In this document: positions 1 through 12,000 of the stretch, piece by piece
How positions within the stretch are numbered: position 1 is the first letter of the stretch
Layout of the letters: each line of letters starts with the position of its first letter
Assembly: GCA_964036045.1 (NCBI GenBank)
Contig: OZ038385.1
Coordinates: 17,455,786-17,519,785 of the forward strand
Source of the DNA: Eutreptiella sp. 'Long Island Sound 2002'
Taxonomy: Eukaryota > Euglenozoa > Euglenophyceae > Eutreptiales > Eutreptiaceae
Length of the DNA stretch: 64,000 nucleotides
Direction of reading: 5' to 3'
Translations under genes and position numbers: made by a program
The notes under the pieces: generated by a model
Databases searched by the model: none
What the model was told of the DNA's origin: nothing
What the model saw: only the letters and a program-made list of their open reading frames with translations

Positions 1-1490
1 GAGGTGCTGCGCAGCGTCACACTGGGCTGTTCGGCATAAAGATCAGCTAATCGGAAGGGGTGGGGGTAGTCACCCCTTTTGGGGCGTCACCGCACTGTCG
101 GGTATCGTCTGCTCCGGGCTCCCCTGCTCACACCAGCAGTGATGCTTGTCCAGTGGGGGGGCATGCAAATGCACCAACGGGCCACAGATGGGCCAACAAT
201 CATATCCCCGGGACAAATTTCCACCGGCTGCAGACCTTTGACATCGCCCATCCACCAAAGGCGGCGACTGGGAGGGGGGGCTTGACAAACCTAGTGACCC
301 GGTGTAAAACAAACCACCAAAACACCGGGGGTTTGGGCCTCCGTGCCGCAGTGCGAAATGCCTGCTCTGGCGCGGAAACCTGGCCACCGAGAAACGGGAG
401 GGAGGGGGGTTCCGTGGCGTCTCTTTCGGCAGGACCCCTGATCAAGACCCGTCACGGTCACACTTGTATCGTCGCTTTAGGCAACACTATGCATTGGGGA
501 CCATTGCAGGGGGGCACGCATACCCTTGGCCTAGCGAGCCACACTCTACGGCGTTTGTAGGGGGTGGCCCCAGTACGACAGGGGAGATGCCGCCATGAGC
601 CATGCGGATTTGGGGGTGGCACTGCCACCCCCAAGCCCGCATGTCTCAAAGAGACTCACACTGCCGTCACTACACCTCAAATGCCCTGTGTCATGTGGTG
701 CATGGTCTGGGGTCCACTGAGGTCGGGGGGGGGGGGGGGCAGACGGTGTGCTCTGCTCAGTCGAATGTGCGTTGCGCAGTCACGGCTACGATGCACATCG
801 ATTCATTGCCACCGCTGCCATCAGTGCACGGGATCTGCACCCGCAAGCCATCTCTTTGGGGATGCAGCCCGGGTACACCCCCTCCTGTCGCACATCCATG
901 ACTTGATAGTCATCAGTGCTCAGCACCTGAGGCATTGCTGAGGCAATGCATCACCCGGACGGGGGATCAGTACAGTTCCAGACCTCAACCCGCTCGGCGT
1001 GGGGAGGGGGGTTCAGAAAGGGGCGGAGGGGCAAATTTTTCCCCGGGTTTGGGGGCTTTTTGAATCATTTGGAGCATTTTGAATATCCAAAAATACGGGG
1101 GGTCAAATCCCCTTTTACCATTCGCCACAACTGGGGGGGAAATGAGGGGGAAAGGGGGGAGAATTTCTGTGTCTTGGATCCCCGGTGCACAGGGGCCAAC
1201 ACAATGGTCCAAGCGCCGCAGGCTCCCAAGTCAGTTGTTCGTCGTTGCTCACCGATGGTGTGCGTTGGGGGGGGGGGGGGGGGCAGGTTTAGGTTTATGG
1301 GCGGCCGTATGCTATTGGCGTACCTGTTGGCCGCCCCACATCTTGCCGGTTGAGAGCGGCCACCGGCAAACGGTACAGACCTGCCTTACCCGGGGTGGCT
1401 GTGACCGTTGGTGGGTGTGTGCTGCCGGTCGCGTGCTCGGCGTGCATGTCGTGTGCGCATGCGCGTGCTTCTGTTCGTGTGGTTACGCAC
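1..1490. other. No supported gene; G-rich intergenic DNA
   Basis: Open frames here are short, overlap on both strands and show no motif or convincing splice border. Visible features are G homopolymers (around 727-738 and 1267-1282) and a patch at 1,020-1,140 containing 'gagcattttgaatatcc', which resembles sequence near 21,265-21,310 and may be a degraded dispersed repeat. Confidence 0.5.
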
Positions 1491-1494
1491 ACAT

Positions 1495-3215
1495 GAGCAG
1501 TAACTGCTATGCAGCAGTTTCCGCTCCACAGTGACAGCTGTGCATCCGTCACCTCACTGCAGCGATTGCTATGCAGCAGTCGCCACTCTGGAGCAACTGC
1601 TAAACAGCGGCCCCCGCTCTGCAGCAACTGCTATGCAGCAGTCGCTGCTCTGCGGTAACTGCTATGCAGCAGTCCGTGCTGTTAGCAGTGGCCACTCTGT
1701 GCAACTGCATGCAGCAGTCGCCGCCTTGTATCGCCGACCCGCTGCCACATATTGAGGGGGCTGCAGGGGTAAGGCTGCCTGTGCAGCACCCCCATAGCCC
1801 CTAGATTGGGAACGGGGCGGGGGTTAGGTGTAGCTGTAGCACATGTACTGCAGTAGACAAGCATCTGATGCCGCTGCAGCACAAAGGCTGCTGCTGCTGC
1901 CATGCTGCTGCATAACAGCTGCAGCAGGAAAGTCGCCGCGGCCACTACAGCACGGCAACTGCAGCTGCAGTAGCAGCAGCGGAAAGGCTACTGGTGTTGC
2001 ACCCCCATCGCCCCTAGATTGGTTAAGGGGCGGGGTCAGCTGCAGTGCGTTGCAACACACATGCTGCAGCATAAAAGCAGCTGTTGCGGCTGCAGCAGGT
2101 TTTATGCTGCAGCAGGAAGTCTGCAGGTGCAGCACCCCCATAGCCCCTAGATTGTTACCGGGGCGGGGGTCAACTGCACTGGGCCGCAGCAAGCGTGCAG
2201 CTGCAGCAAAACAGCTGCTGTGACTGCAGCGCGACAGCAGTGCTGCTGCAGGACAGCTGCCGGAGGAGGGCCGCCCCAGGGTGTAACACCCCCATAGCCC
2301 CTAGATTGGTAATGGGGCGGGGGTTAGCTGCAGTGCGCTGCAGCATGTATGCTACAACAGAAACGCAGCAGCTGCAGCTGCAGCTCAAAAGCAGACCACT
2401 GCAGCAGGAAAGCTGTGGAGCGGCGACTGCTGCATAGCAATTGTTGCAGAGTGGCGATGGCTGCTTAGCAGTTGCTGCAGGGCGGTGACTGCTGCATAGC
2501 AGCTACTGCGGCGCGGCGACTGCTGCATAGCAGTTGCTGCAGTGCGGCGGCTGCAGAACAGGGAGCGGGTGCGTCCCCCCTACGGCCACCATGGCAGCGC
2601 GGAGGGTGCGGGTGCGTCCCCCCTCAGTATGTGGGAGCGGGTCCGTCCCCCCACGCAGCGGTGTTCACAGGGAGCGGGTCCGTCTCCCCTGCGACCAACA
2701 TCGATGTTCAGAGGGTGCGGGTGCGTCCCCAAGGGCTGCGGCAGCTTTCCTGCTGCAGCTGTCAGGCAGCAGCATTGCAGTTGCTGCTGTCCTGCTGCAG
2801 CTGCAGTTGTTATATTTCTGCTGCTGCATACATGCTGCAGCTCACTGCAGCCAATCCCCGTCCCGTTACCAATCCAGGGACTATGGGGTGCTACACTGCA
2901 GTGATTGCCATGCAGCAGTCCCTGCTCTTGTACTGCTGCTCTCTGCAGCCTTCCCCCGTCCCGTTACCAATCCAGGGACTATGGGGGTGCTGCGCTGTAG
3001 TGATTGCCATGCAGCGTTTCCCCTTCTGCAGCAACCGCCATGCAGCAGGTGCCGCCCTGCAGTGACCACCATGCAGCAGTCCCCGCTCTGCAGCAACCGC
3101 TGTGCCGCAGTTGCCACCTTGCAGTGACTGCCATGCAGCAGGCCCTGCTCTTGTGCTGCAGCCTTCCGCAGCCATCCCCCGTCCCGTCACCAATCTAGGG
3201 ACTATGGGGTCTTGC
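1495..3215. repeat. GCAGC-rich compound satellite with a seven-copy conserved box
   Basis: The block is dominated by GCAGCAGT/CTGCAGC-type units, with about 36-bp minisatellite stretches (for example 1,500-1,720 and 2,430-2,550). Embedded in it is a 37-bp box whose core is CCCCTAGATTGGTAACGGGG or a close variant. It occurs four times in plus orientation (about 1787-1823, 2000-2035, 2133-2169, 2287-2323) and three times in reverse complement (about 2856-2890, 2953-2989, 3175-3210). Copies differ by a few bases and are 90-210 bp apart on each side of a central turning point near 2.6 kb, so the locus is an imperfect large inverted repeat. Open frames through it are by-products of CAG-type repetition. 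Function unknown. Confidence 0.85.
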
Positions 3216-3998
3216 TGCCGGCATTGCCCGCGCGCACAACGCGGGGTTCGCTCATGGCGAGCACTGCGTGGGGTGTGTGGCGCGGTCGCTACACGTGCTG
3301 GTGGGGTCGCGTGCAGTGGGCGTGTATGCCGTCCCATGGACCCGGGTGTTTCAGGTGGTGTTTGTTGGGGCCCACGGGTGGAGGACGCCCTCCTTCCAGC
3401 GATACACGGGCTCAGCACTGGATGCCCAGCATCCCTTGGCGGCTATTTACTCACCATGTCATTTCATGGTGCCCCCGCCTGCGGGGTTTGGGACCGCCTC
3501 GCGGGAGGCTGCCCTTTTGTGGTGCGCGTGGCAGCTGGTGTGTGTGCTTGTTGGATATTGTGCGCCCGGACCCAGAGGTGCTGGGTCTTGTGGTGATGGT
3601 GGGTCGCCGCTGGTGGAAGTGGTGGGGCGGCGAGCCTGACCTGTTGGTGTTCACCACGCGGGCGCCGGTGTCATAGACACCTCATCTGCGGCGCTGGGCC
3701 TGCCCGCAGGGTGGGAACCCCAGGTCGCCGCAGGATGCCAGCACTGGGGGAGGCATCAAGGTTGGGGGGGGGGCTGAGGGGGGGGCTCCGGCCCGACACG
3801 CAAGGGCCTGTACTGAGGGCTGCACACCGGGGCATTGCATGCGGACCGTCTCTCCCATGTGTCACCCCTCACGCCCCTTCCTACGGTGACAGTGGCAACA
3901 GCTGACGCACATGCAGTGCCCCTCATTTCCCCGGGGACCTCCCAGCTGCGTTCCATCCCCGAGCCCCTGCGAAGGCCACACAGCACAAAGGCACGTAC
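3216..3998. other. No supported gene
   Basis: GC-rich sequence with overlapping short open frames on both strands. It lies downstream, on the minus strand, of the calpain-like exon at 3999-4071. I looked here for the later calpain motifs (catalytic His and Asn exons) and did not recognise them. Confidence 0.4.
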
Positions 3999-4071
3999 TC
4001 GTCGATCAATTCGTCACTGATTCCCAAATCTTTGACGACGGCGGCCAACGCCGACAGAAAATAGCAATCCC
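3999..4071 (-). CDS. Calpain-type cysteine protease, catalytic-Cys exon (isolated)
   Basis: This 73-nt minus-strand segment encodes GDCYFLSALAAVV followed by KDLGISDELID. Calpain family C2 peptidases carry the catalytic Cys in a G-D-C-[WY]-F-L-[AS]-[AS]-L-A motif, which this matches residue for residue. The acceptor is a pyrimidine-containing tract ending in TTGTAG just before 4071, which splits the Gly codon in phase 1. The donor GTACGT begins at 3998 and gives a phase-2 exit. Exons carrying the catalytic His and Asn were not found in this window, so this is either one exon of a gene with very long introns or a relic. Calpains are Ca2+-regulated intracellular proteases; activity cannot be inferred from one exon. 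Confidence 0.55.
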
Positions 4072-4284
4072 CTACAACGAGGTTGTGGGGGAGGGAAGGA
4101 CAGAGGGATGTGACGGGGGGGGTAAAGGGATGCCACGGAGGGTGGGGGGCGGAGTACAGAGGGATGCCTCTGGGGGTGGGGGATGCCACTGCGGCGGGTC
4201 AGGCGTCACTTGGATGGTACATGAACGGTGATGTTCGTGTACACCAGACCTGGAGATAGTGCGCATCACCGCTACCGCGCGATA

Positions 4285-4740
4285 CACACTTTTTTTTGGG
4301 GGGGGGTACACACACGATACACACTTCAGAAGCCCGGGATACACATGTGATACATGAAATCCATGAAGAGAGAAAAGAGATCTTGGCCATTCACACACAG
4401 CAGTGGCACTGCAGAATGAGAAAAGGGTTGGACAGACGTGTGGAACCTAACACAATTGACATTTGTGCATGCCAGGAATTGAAGCTACTGCCCTTGTTTC
4501 AGCAGAGCAGTGCCTCACCAAGTGAGCTACAACTACCAACTTGTACAATTGTGCAAAAGAGAGTCCTTAGCTTGAAGTGATGTCTAGAAAAAGCGCAAAC
4601 AGCGCACTGCAGAATGAGAAAAGGGTGGGACACACATGTGATACACACTCTTGAAAGTTGGGATACACACATGATACACACACCCGAAGCTTGGGATACA
4701 GTGAGATACAGAAATTTCAGTTTTTGGGATACACTCTATC
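4285..4740. repeat. GATACACA-type short tandem and dispersed repeats
   Basis: Units of the form GGGATACACAxATGATACAC recur at about 4,308-4,350 and 4,620-4,735. A longer segment beginning 'ctgcagaatgagaaaagggt' is duplicated at about 4,412 and 4,609. Cys/His/Val-rich minus-strand reading through this block is a consequence of the repeat. Confidence 0.7.
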
Positions 4741-6043
4741 TTCAAAACTGGTGTACACAGGGCTGCCGAGGTGACCACCACTTCCCTTTTGTCTCCCCTG
4801 CTCCACCAATGGACGGCTTCTGTGATGGGGGCTCGAACAGGGGGTGCGAAAGCGCCGGGTGTCATGTGAATGCCATGAACGAATCTGCACACCCACACCC
4901 ACACATACACATCAGTGTCTTTGGGACCCTTGATCCCACGCGTTGGAAAGTGGTGGGCAATGCCCACCGGACCAGGGGTCATCGCATGGTAACGCTTCGG
5001 GGCCAATGTATCACCACAGTTCATCACACAAGCGCCTGCCCACCGGGCCAAGCCATACCATACCGTCATACCATTCAGGGGTCCCCACACCCAAAGGACC
5101 CCCTCACTTTCCCCTTGGAATAGCCTTACGGCCAATAGGATCGTCACAGCACTGGTTTTTCTCTTTGGTCTTGTCTTTGGCTTGCCCCCTGTGCAATTTT
5201 TATGCCCAATCCTCCCATGCACTGCCATGCCACGCCATGCCTCGGCTTGGGAAGGCGAGCGAGCACGCGCAGGGAAGGGGGGGGACAGTCTGCTTCAGTG
5301 CTGGGGAAGCCGGATCGAAAACTGGGGTCGTCCACATGCGTATCTTCCAGTGACTGCAGGCACCTGTGCTGCTCAGCCAACCGATCTTAAACAGCGCAAC
5401 CCCCACTGCGGGATGCAGGTGTTGAATGCGAGCATGACCCCGTGCGGTACAGAGGCCGCAAAGCAACATAAGTCGGAACAAAAAGCTCTTCAGTGACATC
5501 GCCATGGGCGCGTTTGACTGTGAAGGAAGAACCGCCCGGATGCAGGGTTCAGTGGGCTCGTTCCTTTGTCACTGTCCTACGAGCCCACAATATCAGACAC
5601 ACCAGACAAACACCGTTCTCGACCAACCGTAGCCCGCCTCCCCCAGTGGACCAGTCCACCGAATTTGGACCACTGGCGCCCTGGGAAACCCCCAATCCCC
5701 TCAAATTGCGGAGCCGAACGGCGTCGTGTCTGAACAATATGCAATAACACATCCGCAGCCCGTTGTCACTGCCTTTGATGGGGCCATGACCTACAAATGC
5801 GTCGGGGGGAAGGAGTACCTAAGCTCCCCTGCACCACGTCGTCGGGGTTCATGCTCTCGGCTGCTGAAACCAAACCATCTCCCGTTTCGTCTGAGTATAG
5901 CCACGTCCGTTTCCCCTCCCTCGTGACCCCCAGCGGCCTAAAGAAACGGACGTGTGTAGAGCGGGCAAGTGGACGGTCCGGCAGTGCACACCCTCAGCAA
6001 CCGGTCGAACTTTTTCCACTGCAGCCAGAGCGCCCCCGGGAGG
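4741..6043. other. No supported gene
   Basis: Mixed-composition DNA between the GATACACA repeats and the left end of the 8.7-kb element. Open frames are short and mutually overlapping, and none carries a motif I recognise or has convincing splice borders. Confidence 0.4.
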
Positions 6044-6058
6044 GTCCGCCGGGTATTT

Positions 6059-6135
6059 GGTAAAACTGAGTACCAGACGAGGTAAAACTGAGTAAAATGT
6101 GGTAAAACTGAGTAGATTTGAGGTAAAACTGAGTA
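6059..6135 (+). repeat. Four helically spaced copies of the terminal motif GGTAAAACTGAGTA
   Basis: GGTAAAACTGAGTA starts at 6059, 6081, 6101 and 6122, so the spacings are 22, 20 and 21 bp, about two helical turns each. The copies are direct and separated by different 6-8 bp sequences, so the motif rather than the spacer is conserved. An A/T-rich tract and an inverted TACTCAGTA at 6182 follow. Iterated, phased motifs at a terminus are typical of transposase or accessory-protein binding sites; that role is inferred. Confidence 0.8.
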
Positions 6136-6408
6136 AAAAAAAATTTTTTAAAAAAAAAATTTTAAAAAAAATTATTTTTTTTACTCAGTAAAAAGACAAT
6201 TTTTTTTTGAAAAAAAATGCACAAAAAACTGCACACTTTGATGGTAGGTGGTACTTTTGTTTAAGGGCACAAGGCCCCCGAGTCGATTCCCGGCCACTTG
6301 TGTTAGTGGCGCCCCACCCGGGCCAAACCATCATATATATATATATCACACAACCGCTTCACCAAGGAGGGTTGAGTACCGTCTGAGAGGGTGGGGCCAA
6401 CTACTTAC

Positions 6409-9042
6409 TTACAAGTAGTTACAAAAGACACGCTTGAACATCAAGTCGGCCTTAGTATCTCTCTTGTGAGGCTTGCCTCTCGGGGTAGGATTCAGCTTGC
6501 ATCTCTCAAAGAGATCTTCTTTCTTTTCCAAATGCAGCTGTCTGCAAAATGCTTGGTCATTTTCCAATTGACCATCAGCATTTTGGGGGTATTGAGGAGG
6601 CAACGCATACCACTTCCGACAGATCCACACACCGGGACGGGTGTCATCATTGGCATTGCCAGGAGTGGCATGCGTGGCATTGGCAGCAGTAACTGCAGCA
6701 AAAGCAACAACAGCAGCAGCAGCAGCAGCAACGGGGGCCGCCCGGAATTGGCGCAATCCTACACAAATCTCGGACTGACACAAGACAGTGGTATGGAAGG
6801 TACAATGAAGAACCTTACATTCCTGACACGCTATGGCGGGTGTGCCATCGCAAAAAAAGCATGTGTCAGGGGGGTCTGCAGATTTGGGCGTGGGGTACAA
6901 CCGAGACACCTCCCAATGCATTGACCGGGTCCGGGGTGTGGGGGCCAACTTGGAACCACTGTAGTACAAAGTAGCTTGTGCCATCTCACGCAATAACCAC
7001 AATCTATCCTGTGGCACTTGCAAATCGCCTTTGACAACACGTCTAGACAAGGCACAATGCAACATCAGCAGACATGCCGGATGGCAACTGACAAAATCAT
7101 CCTGCCTGATGAAGGTGGAATACAGGGGTGCAATTGCAAATGCAAGGGAACCGAAAGCATCCAAAAACGTTGCCCACTTCCTCCGCGGTTGTGGTTGGAT
7201 GCCTTCTCGCTCCGCAAGCTCATCCACAACAGCCAACTCCTCCTTGTTTGCCCCAACAATGTGTGGCTTGTCAAGGAGGGGGTCAAACTTAAGGCAAAGG
7301 TATTCACGGGTAGGGGCAATCAGCAACAAGCGGAGCACCCAATGGAAATTACGCGAATTATATATCTGCGCCACAATCAACGGTGGTGCAAAAGACATAT
7401 CAATGGACGCGCGTTCCAAAGTGCTACGCGCCCATGATTCAACCAACGCCTGTCGGCGTTGTGGATTGGCACACGACGCATTCCACAACGAATCACGGAC
7501 TGCCCATGCCACACCCATTGTGTCCCAATCTGCACTGAGAGCGGTCTGGGCTGCCCACCAGTAATACACCACAATTTGAGCACAGTCTGTGACATAGCTC
7601 TCGGAGGTGAGGTCCCTAAAATGGCGTGCCTCGAACTCATATTGTTGAGCCGATGGACCTGGAACCGTGGCATGTAGTGGCGGCCCCCAATCGTCACCAA
7701 GCAATGCCTCGACCTCTGCCAAGGATGGGCGAAACGAGCCATGGCTATCACTGAGTGCCTTGCACACATTAGCAAGGATTTGTTCTGCAGGGCGACACCC
7801 AGTATGAGATGTTGGAGGGCTATCGGTACAGGGTGTGGCGACAACAATTTCGGACGGAATGGAACTAGGCGGGATAGGGTCCAATGGGGTACTAGCTACA
7901 TTGTCACAAGCAGCTACACCCACATTCACAGAGGGAGTTGGGTGGGTCCCTACAGCAATTTCGGACGGGATGGAATTGGGTGGAACACGGTTCACAGAGG
8001 GAGTGGGGTGCAAAATGGTCTCGGCATCCACCTCCTTCTCCCACTTCTGTAGCACCCATTTTACCTCATCCCTATCCTTGAACCGTCTCGCTAGGCACTC
8101 CAGTCCAACCAAGCAGTGAATGCACCCGTCGCAGTAGATGCACCACAAATACACAGCCCTATTGCATTGACCACAAGTGAATGGTGGACGGTACAGGCGC
8201 ATTGAGTGCCACGAGGCGTTCCCGCGGGCCAACTCACGCTTCAGGTCTTGGCCAAGGGAGAGGGGTTCTCCATCACAGCTACTGTCACTGGAGGAGTCGT
8301 CCTCAACAACCTTTTGAGCTCTTTTTCGGCCACCTTTCTTGGCGGGGCTTGCTTGCGACTTGAACTCACGCACATGTGGCGGCTCAACACGAGAGGCAAC
8401 TGTCCGCCTCACACGGCCGTACCTAAAGGGCCGGGCGCCAACGTACTTCCATGAGTATCGCAAAGGCACGGTAAAACCAGGCTCCTTAACAAGGAGCCAT
8501 AGCAAGATGCCGTCACAGATTCCAAGGGTGGAGTACGTGGCACATGTGCAAAACTCCGCTGTGACGCGGTGAATACGGAGCAGGGACAAGAACTGCGCCC
8601 AAGTGACACGGCGGCCTTCATTAATGGCGGCGAAGGTGTCCTTCCACCGGGTAACATCACCAACCTCAATGGGGGGGTAGTCACGGATGGCCTTGCCATT
8701 GGCCCCTCGTTTTCGCGAGGACACACCCTGGTGAAAAAATAGGGCATCACCGTCATCCACAAACACTTTGTTGTTCAGCATCACCTGGGCCTCCTGCCAC
8801 ATCCATGGGGCGGGCTGCATGCCTCTACCACCAAGTTGTTCACGGCTTTGGGCCCACTGTGTACCTAGGCGGGGTAGCACATCTTTCAAAAACTCACGAA
8901 TTCCACGCAACTTGTGCTGCGTGACAAGCTTCAGCGGTTGTGCCCTTGCCTCCGCCGGTGTACTACATGGAACACCCGGAGGAGACTGACCTACAAACCA
9001 CCCGGACCGCTTGTGGATGTACTGCTCCCGAGCATGGTCCAA
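6409..9042 (-). CDS. Element-encoded protein with Ulp1/C48-like peptidase region and two zinc clusters
   Basis: The long open frame has 877 codons if read from 9042. The frame is open to a stop at 9082-9084 inside the first satellite unit, with TTG at 9042 and the first ATG at 8820 (codon 75), so the true start or a 5' exon is unresolved. Residues 290-316 form a dense Cys cluster (C290, C293, C301, C304, C307, C310, C316). Residues about 540-665 contain FHWVL (His567), KFDPLLD (Asp587) and RQDDFVSCHPAC (Gln647, Cys653). The order His-Asp-Gln-Cys and the six-residue Gln-to-Cys step match Ulp1/SENP (C48) peptidases. A second cluster, CFFC..CQEC..C..H..C, spans 728-755, followed by a poly-Ala tract encoded by a CAG/CTG repeat. 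It is the only long gene in the element. C48 domains accompany several eukaryotic DNA transposons, but here the assignment rests on motif order alone. Confidence 0.65.
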   Translation of the reverse strand: MDHAREQYIHKRSGWFVGQSPPGVPCSTPAEARAQPLKLVTQHKLRGIREFLKDVLPRLGTQWAQSREQLGGRGMQPAPWMWQEAQVMLNNKVFVDDGDALFFHQGVSSRKRGANGKAIRDYPPIEVGDVTRWKDTFAAINEGRRVTWAQFLSLLRIHRVTAEFCTCATYSTLGICDGILLWLLVKEPGFTVPLRYSWKYVGARPFRYGRVRRTVASRVEPPHVREFKSQASPAKKGGRKRAQKVVEDDSSSDSSCDGEPLSLGQDLKRELARGNASWHSMRLYRPPFTCGQCNRAVYLWCIYCDGCIHCLVGLECLARRFKDRDEVKWVLQKWEKEVDAETILHPTPSVNRVPPNSIPSEIAVGTHPTPSVNVGVAACDNVASTPLDPIPPSSIPSEIVVATPCTDSPPTSHTGCRPAEQILANVCKALSDSHGSFRPSLAEVEALLGDDWGPPLHATVPGPSAQQYEFEARHFRDLTSESYVTDCAQIVVYYWWAAQTALSADWDTMGVAWAVRDSLWNASCANPQRRQALVESWARSTLERASIDMSFAPPLIVAQIYNSRNFHWVLRLLLIAPTREYLCLKFDPLLDKPHIVGANKEELAVVDELAEREGIQPQPRRKWATFLDAFGSLAFAIAPLYSTFIRQDDFVSCHPACLLMLHCALSRRVVKGDLQVPQDRLWLLREMAQATLYYSGSKLAPTPRTRSMHWEVSRLYPTPKSADPPDTCFFCDGTPAIACQECKVLHCTFHTTVLCQSEICVGLRQFRAAPVAAAAAAVVAFAAVTAANATHATPGNANDDTRPGVWICRKWYALPPQYPQNADGQLENDQAFCRQLHLEKKEDLFERCKLNPTPRGKPHKRDTKADLMFKRVFCNYL

Positions 9043-9063
9043 ATAGTGGGGCGTTGCCGAATA

Positions 9064-12000
9064 GTGGGCAAAGTGGCTACCTCACCCCTGCCGTATCGGG
9101 GATCCCCACCGCTTCAGAGCGGGGGGCAGAATCAGAAGTGGCCCACAAGTGGGCAAAGTGGCTACCTCACCCCTGCCGTATCGGGGATCCCCACCGCTTC
9201 AGAGCGGGGGGCAGAATCAGAAGTGGCCCACAAGTGGGCAAAGTGGCTACCTCACCCCTGCCGTATCGGGGATCCCCACCGCTTCAGAGCGGGGGGCAGA
9301 ATCAGAAGTGGCCCACAAGTGGGCAAAACGGCTACCTCACCCCTGCCGTATCGGGGATCCCCACCGCTTCAGAGCGGGGGGCAGAATCAGAAGTGGCCCA
9401 CAAGTGGGCAAAGTGGCTACCTCACCCCTGCCGTATCGGGGATCCCCACCGCTTCAGAGCGGGGGGCAGAATCAGAAGTGGCCCACAAGTGGGCAAAGTG
9501 GCTACCTCACCCCTGCCGTATCGGGGATCCCCACCGCTTCAGAGCGGGGGGCAGAATCAGAAGTGGCCCACAAGTGGGCAAAACGGCTACCTCACCCCTG
9601 CCGTATCGGGGATCCCCACCGCTTCAGAGCGGGGGGCAGAATCAGAAGTGCCCCACAAGTGGGCAAAGTGGCTACCTCACCCCTGCCGTATCGGGGATCC
9701 CCACCGCTTCAGAGCGGGGGGCAGAATCAGAAGTGGCCCACAAGTGGGCAAAGTGGCTACCTCACCCCTGCCGTATCGGGGATCCCCACCGCTTCAGAGC
9801 GGGGGGCAGAATCAGAAGTGGCCCACAAGTGGGCAAAACGGCTACCTCGGCCCTGCCGTATCGGGGATCCCCACCGCTTCAGAGCGGGGGGCAGAATCAG
9901 AAGTGGCCCACAAGTGGGCAAAGTGGCTACCTCACCCCTGCCGTATCGGGGATCCCCACCGCTTCAGAGCGGGGGGCAGAATCAGAAGTGGCCCACAAGT
10001 GGGCAAAGTGGCTACCTCACCCCTGCCGTATCGGGGATCCCCACCGCTTCAGAGCGGGGGGCAGAATCAGAAGTGGCCCACAAGTGGGCAAAGTGGCTAC
10101 CTCACCCCTGCCGTATCGGGGATCCCCACCGCTTCAGAGCGGGGGGCAGAATCAGAAGTGGCCCACAAGTGGGCAAAGTGGCTACCTCACCCCTGCCGTA
10201 TCGGGGATCCCCACCGCTTCAGAGCGGGGGGCAGAATCAGAAGTGGCCCACAAGTGGGCAAAACGGCTACCTCACCCCTGCCGTATCGGGGATCCCCACC
10301 GCTTCAGAGCGGGGGGCAGAATCAGAAGTGGCCCACAAGTGGGCAAAGTGGCTACCTCACCCCTGCCGTATCGGGGATCCCCACCGCTTCAGAGCGGGGG
10401 GCAGAATCAGAAGTGGCCCACAAGTGGGCAAAGTGGCTACCTCACCCCTGCCGTATCGGGGATCCCCACCGCTTCAGAGCGGGGGGCAGAATCAGAAGTG
10501 GCCCACAAGTGGGCAAAACGGCTACCTCACCCCTGCCGTATCGGGGATCCCCACCGCTTCAGAGCGGGGGGCAGAATCAGAAGTGGCCCACAAGTGGGCA
10601 AAGTGGCTACCTCACCCCTGCCGTATCGGGGATCCCCACCGCTTCAGAGCGGGGGGCAGAATCAGAAGTGGCCCACAAGTGGGCAAAGTGGCTACCTCAC
10701 CCCTGCCGTATCGGGGATCCCCACCGCTTCAGAGCGGGGGGCAGAATCAGAAGTGGCCCACAAGTGGGCAAAACGGCTACCTCACCCCTGCCGTATCGGG
10801 GATCCCCACCGCTTCAGAGCGGGGGGCAGAATCAGAAGTGGCCCACAAGTGGGCAAAGTGGCTACCTCACCCCTGCCGTATCGGGGATCCCCACCGCTTC
10901 AGAGCGGGGGGCAGAATCAGAAGTGGCCCACAAGTGGGCAAAGTGGCTACCTCACCCCTGCCGTATCGGGGATCCCCACCGCTTCAGAGCGGGGGGCAGA
11001 ATCAGAAGTGGCCCACAAGTGGGCAAAGTGGCTACCTCACCCCTGCCGTATCGGGGATCCCCACCGCTTCAGAGCGGGGGGCAGAATCAGAAGTGGCCCA
11101 CAAGTGGGCAAAGTGGCTACCTCACCCCTGCCGTATCGGGGATCCCCACCGCTTCAGAGCGGGGGACAAAATCAGAAGTGGCCCACAAGTGGGCGAAATG
11201 GCTACCTCACCCCTGCCGTATCGGGGATCCCCACCGCTTCAGAGCGGGGGGCAGAATCAGAAGTGGCCCACAAGTGGGCAAAGTGGCTACCTCACCCCTG
11301 CCGTATCGGGGATCCCCACCGCTTCAGAGCGGGGGGCAGAATCAGAAGTGGCCCACAAGTGGGCAAAACGGCTACCTCACCCCTGCCGTATCGGGGATCC
11401 CCACCGCTTCAGAGCGGGGGGCAGAATCAGAAGTGGCCCACAAGTGGGCAAAGTGGCTACCTCACCCCTGCCGTATCGGGGATCCCCACCGCTTCAGAGC
11501 GGGGGGCAGAATCAGAAGTGGCCCACAAGTGGGCAAAACGGCTACCTCACCCCTGCCGTATCGGGGATCCCCACCGCTTCAGAGCGGGGGGCAGAATCAG
11601 AAGTGGCCCACAAGTGGGCAAAGTGGCTACCTCACCCCTGCCGTATCGGGGATCCCCACCGCTTCAGAGCGGGGGGCAGAATCAGAAGTGGCCCACAAGT
11701 GGGCAAAGTGGCTACCTCACCCCTGCCGTATCGGGGATCCCCACCGCTTTAGAGCGGGGGGCAGAATCAGAAGTGGCCCACAAGTGGGCAAAGTGGCTAC
11801 CTCACCCCTGCCGTATCGGGGATCCCCACCGCTTCAGAGCGGGGGGCAGAATCAGAAGTGGCCCACAAGTGGGCAAAGTGGCTACCTCACCCCTGCCGTA
11901 TCGGGGATCCCCACCGCTTCAGAGCGGGGGGCAGAATCAGAAGTGGCCCACAAGTGGGCAAAGTGGCTACCTCACCCCTGCCGTATCGGGGATCCCCACC

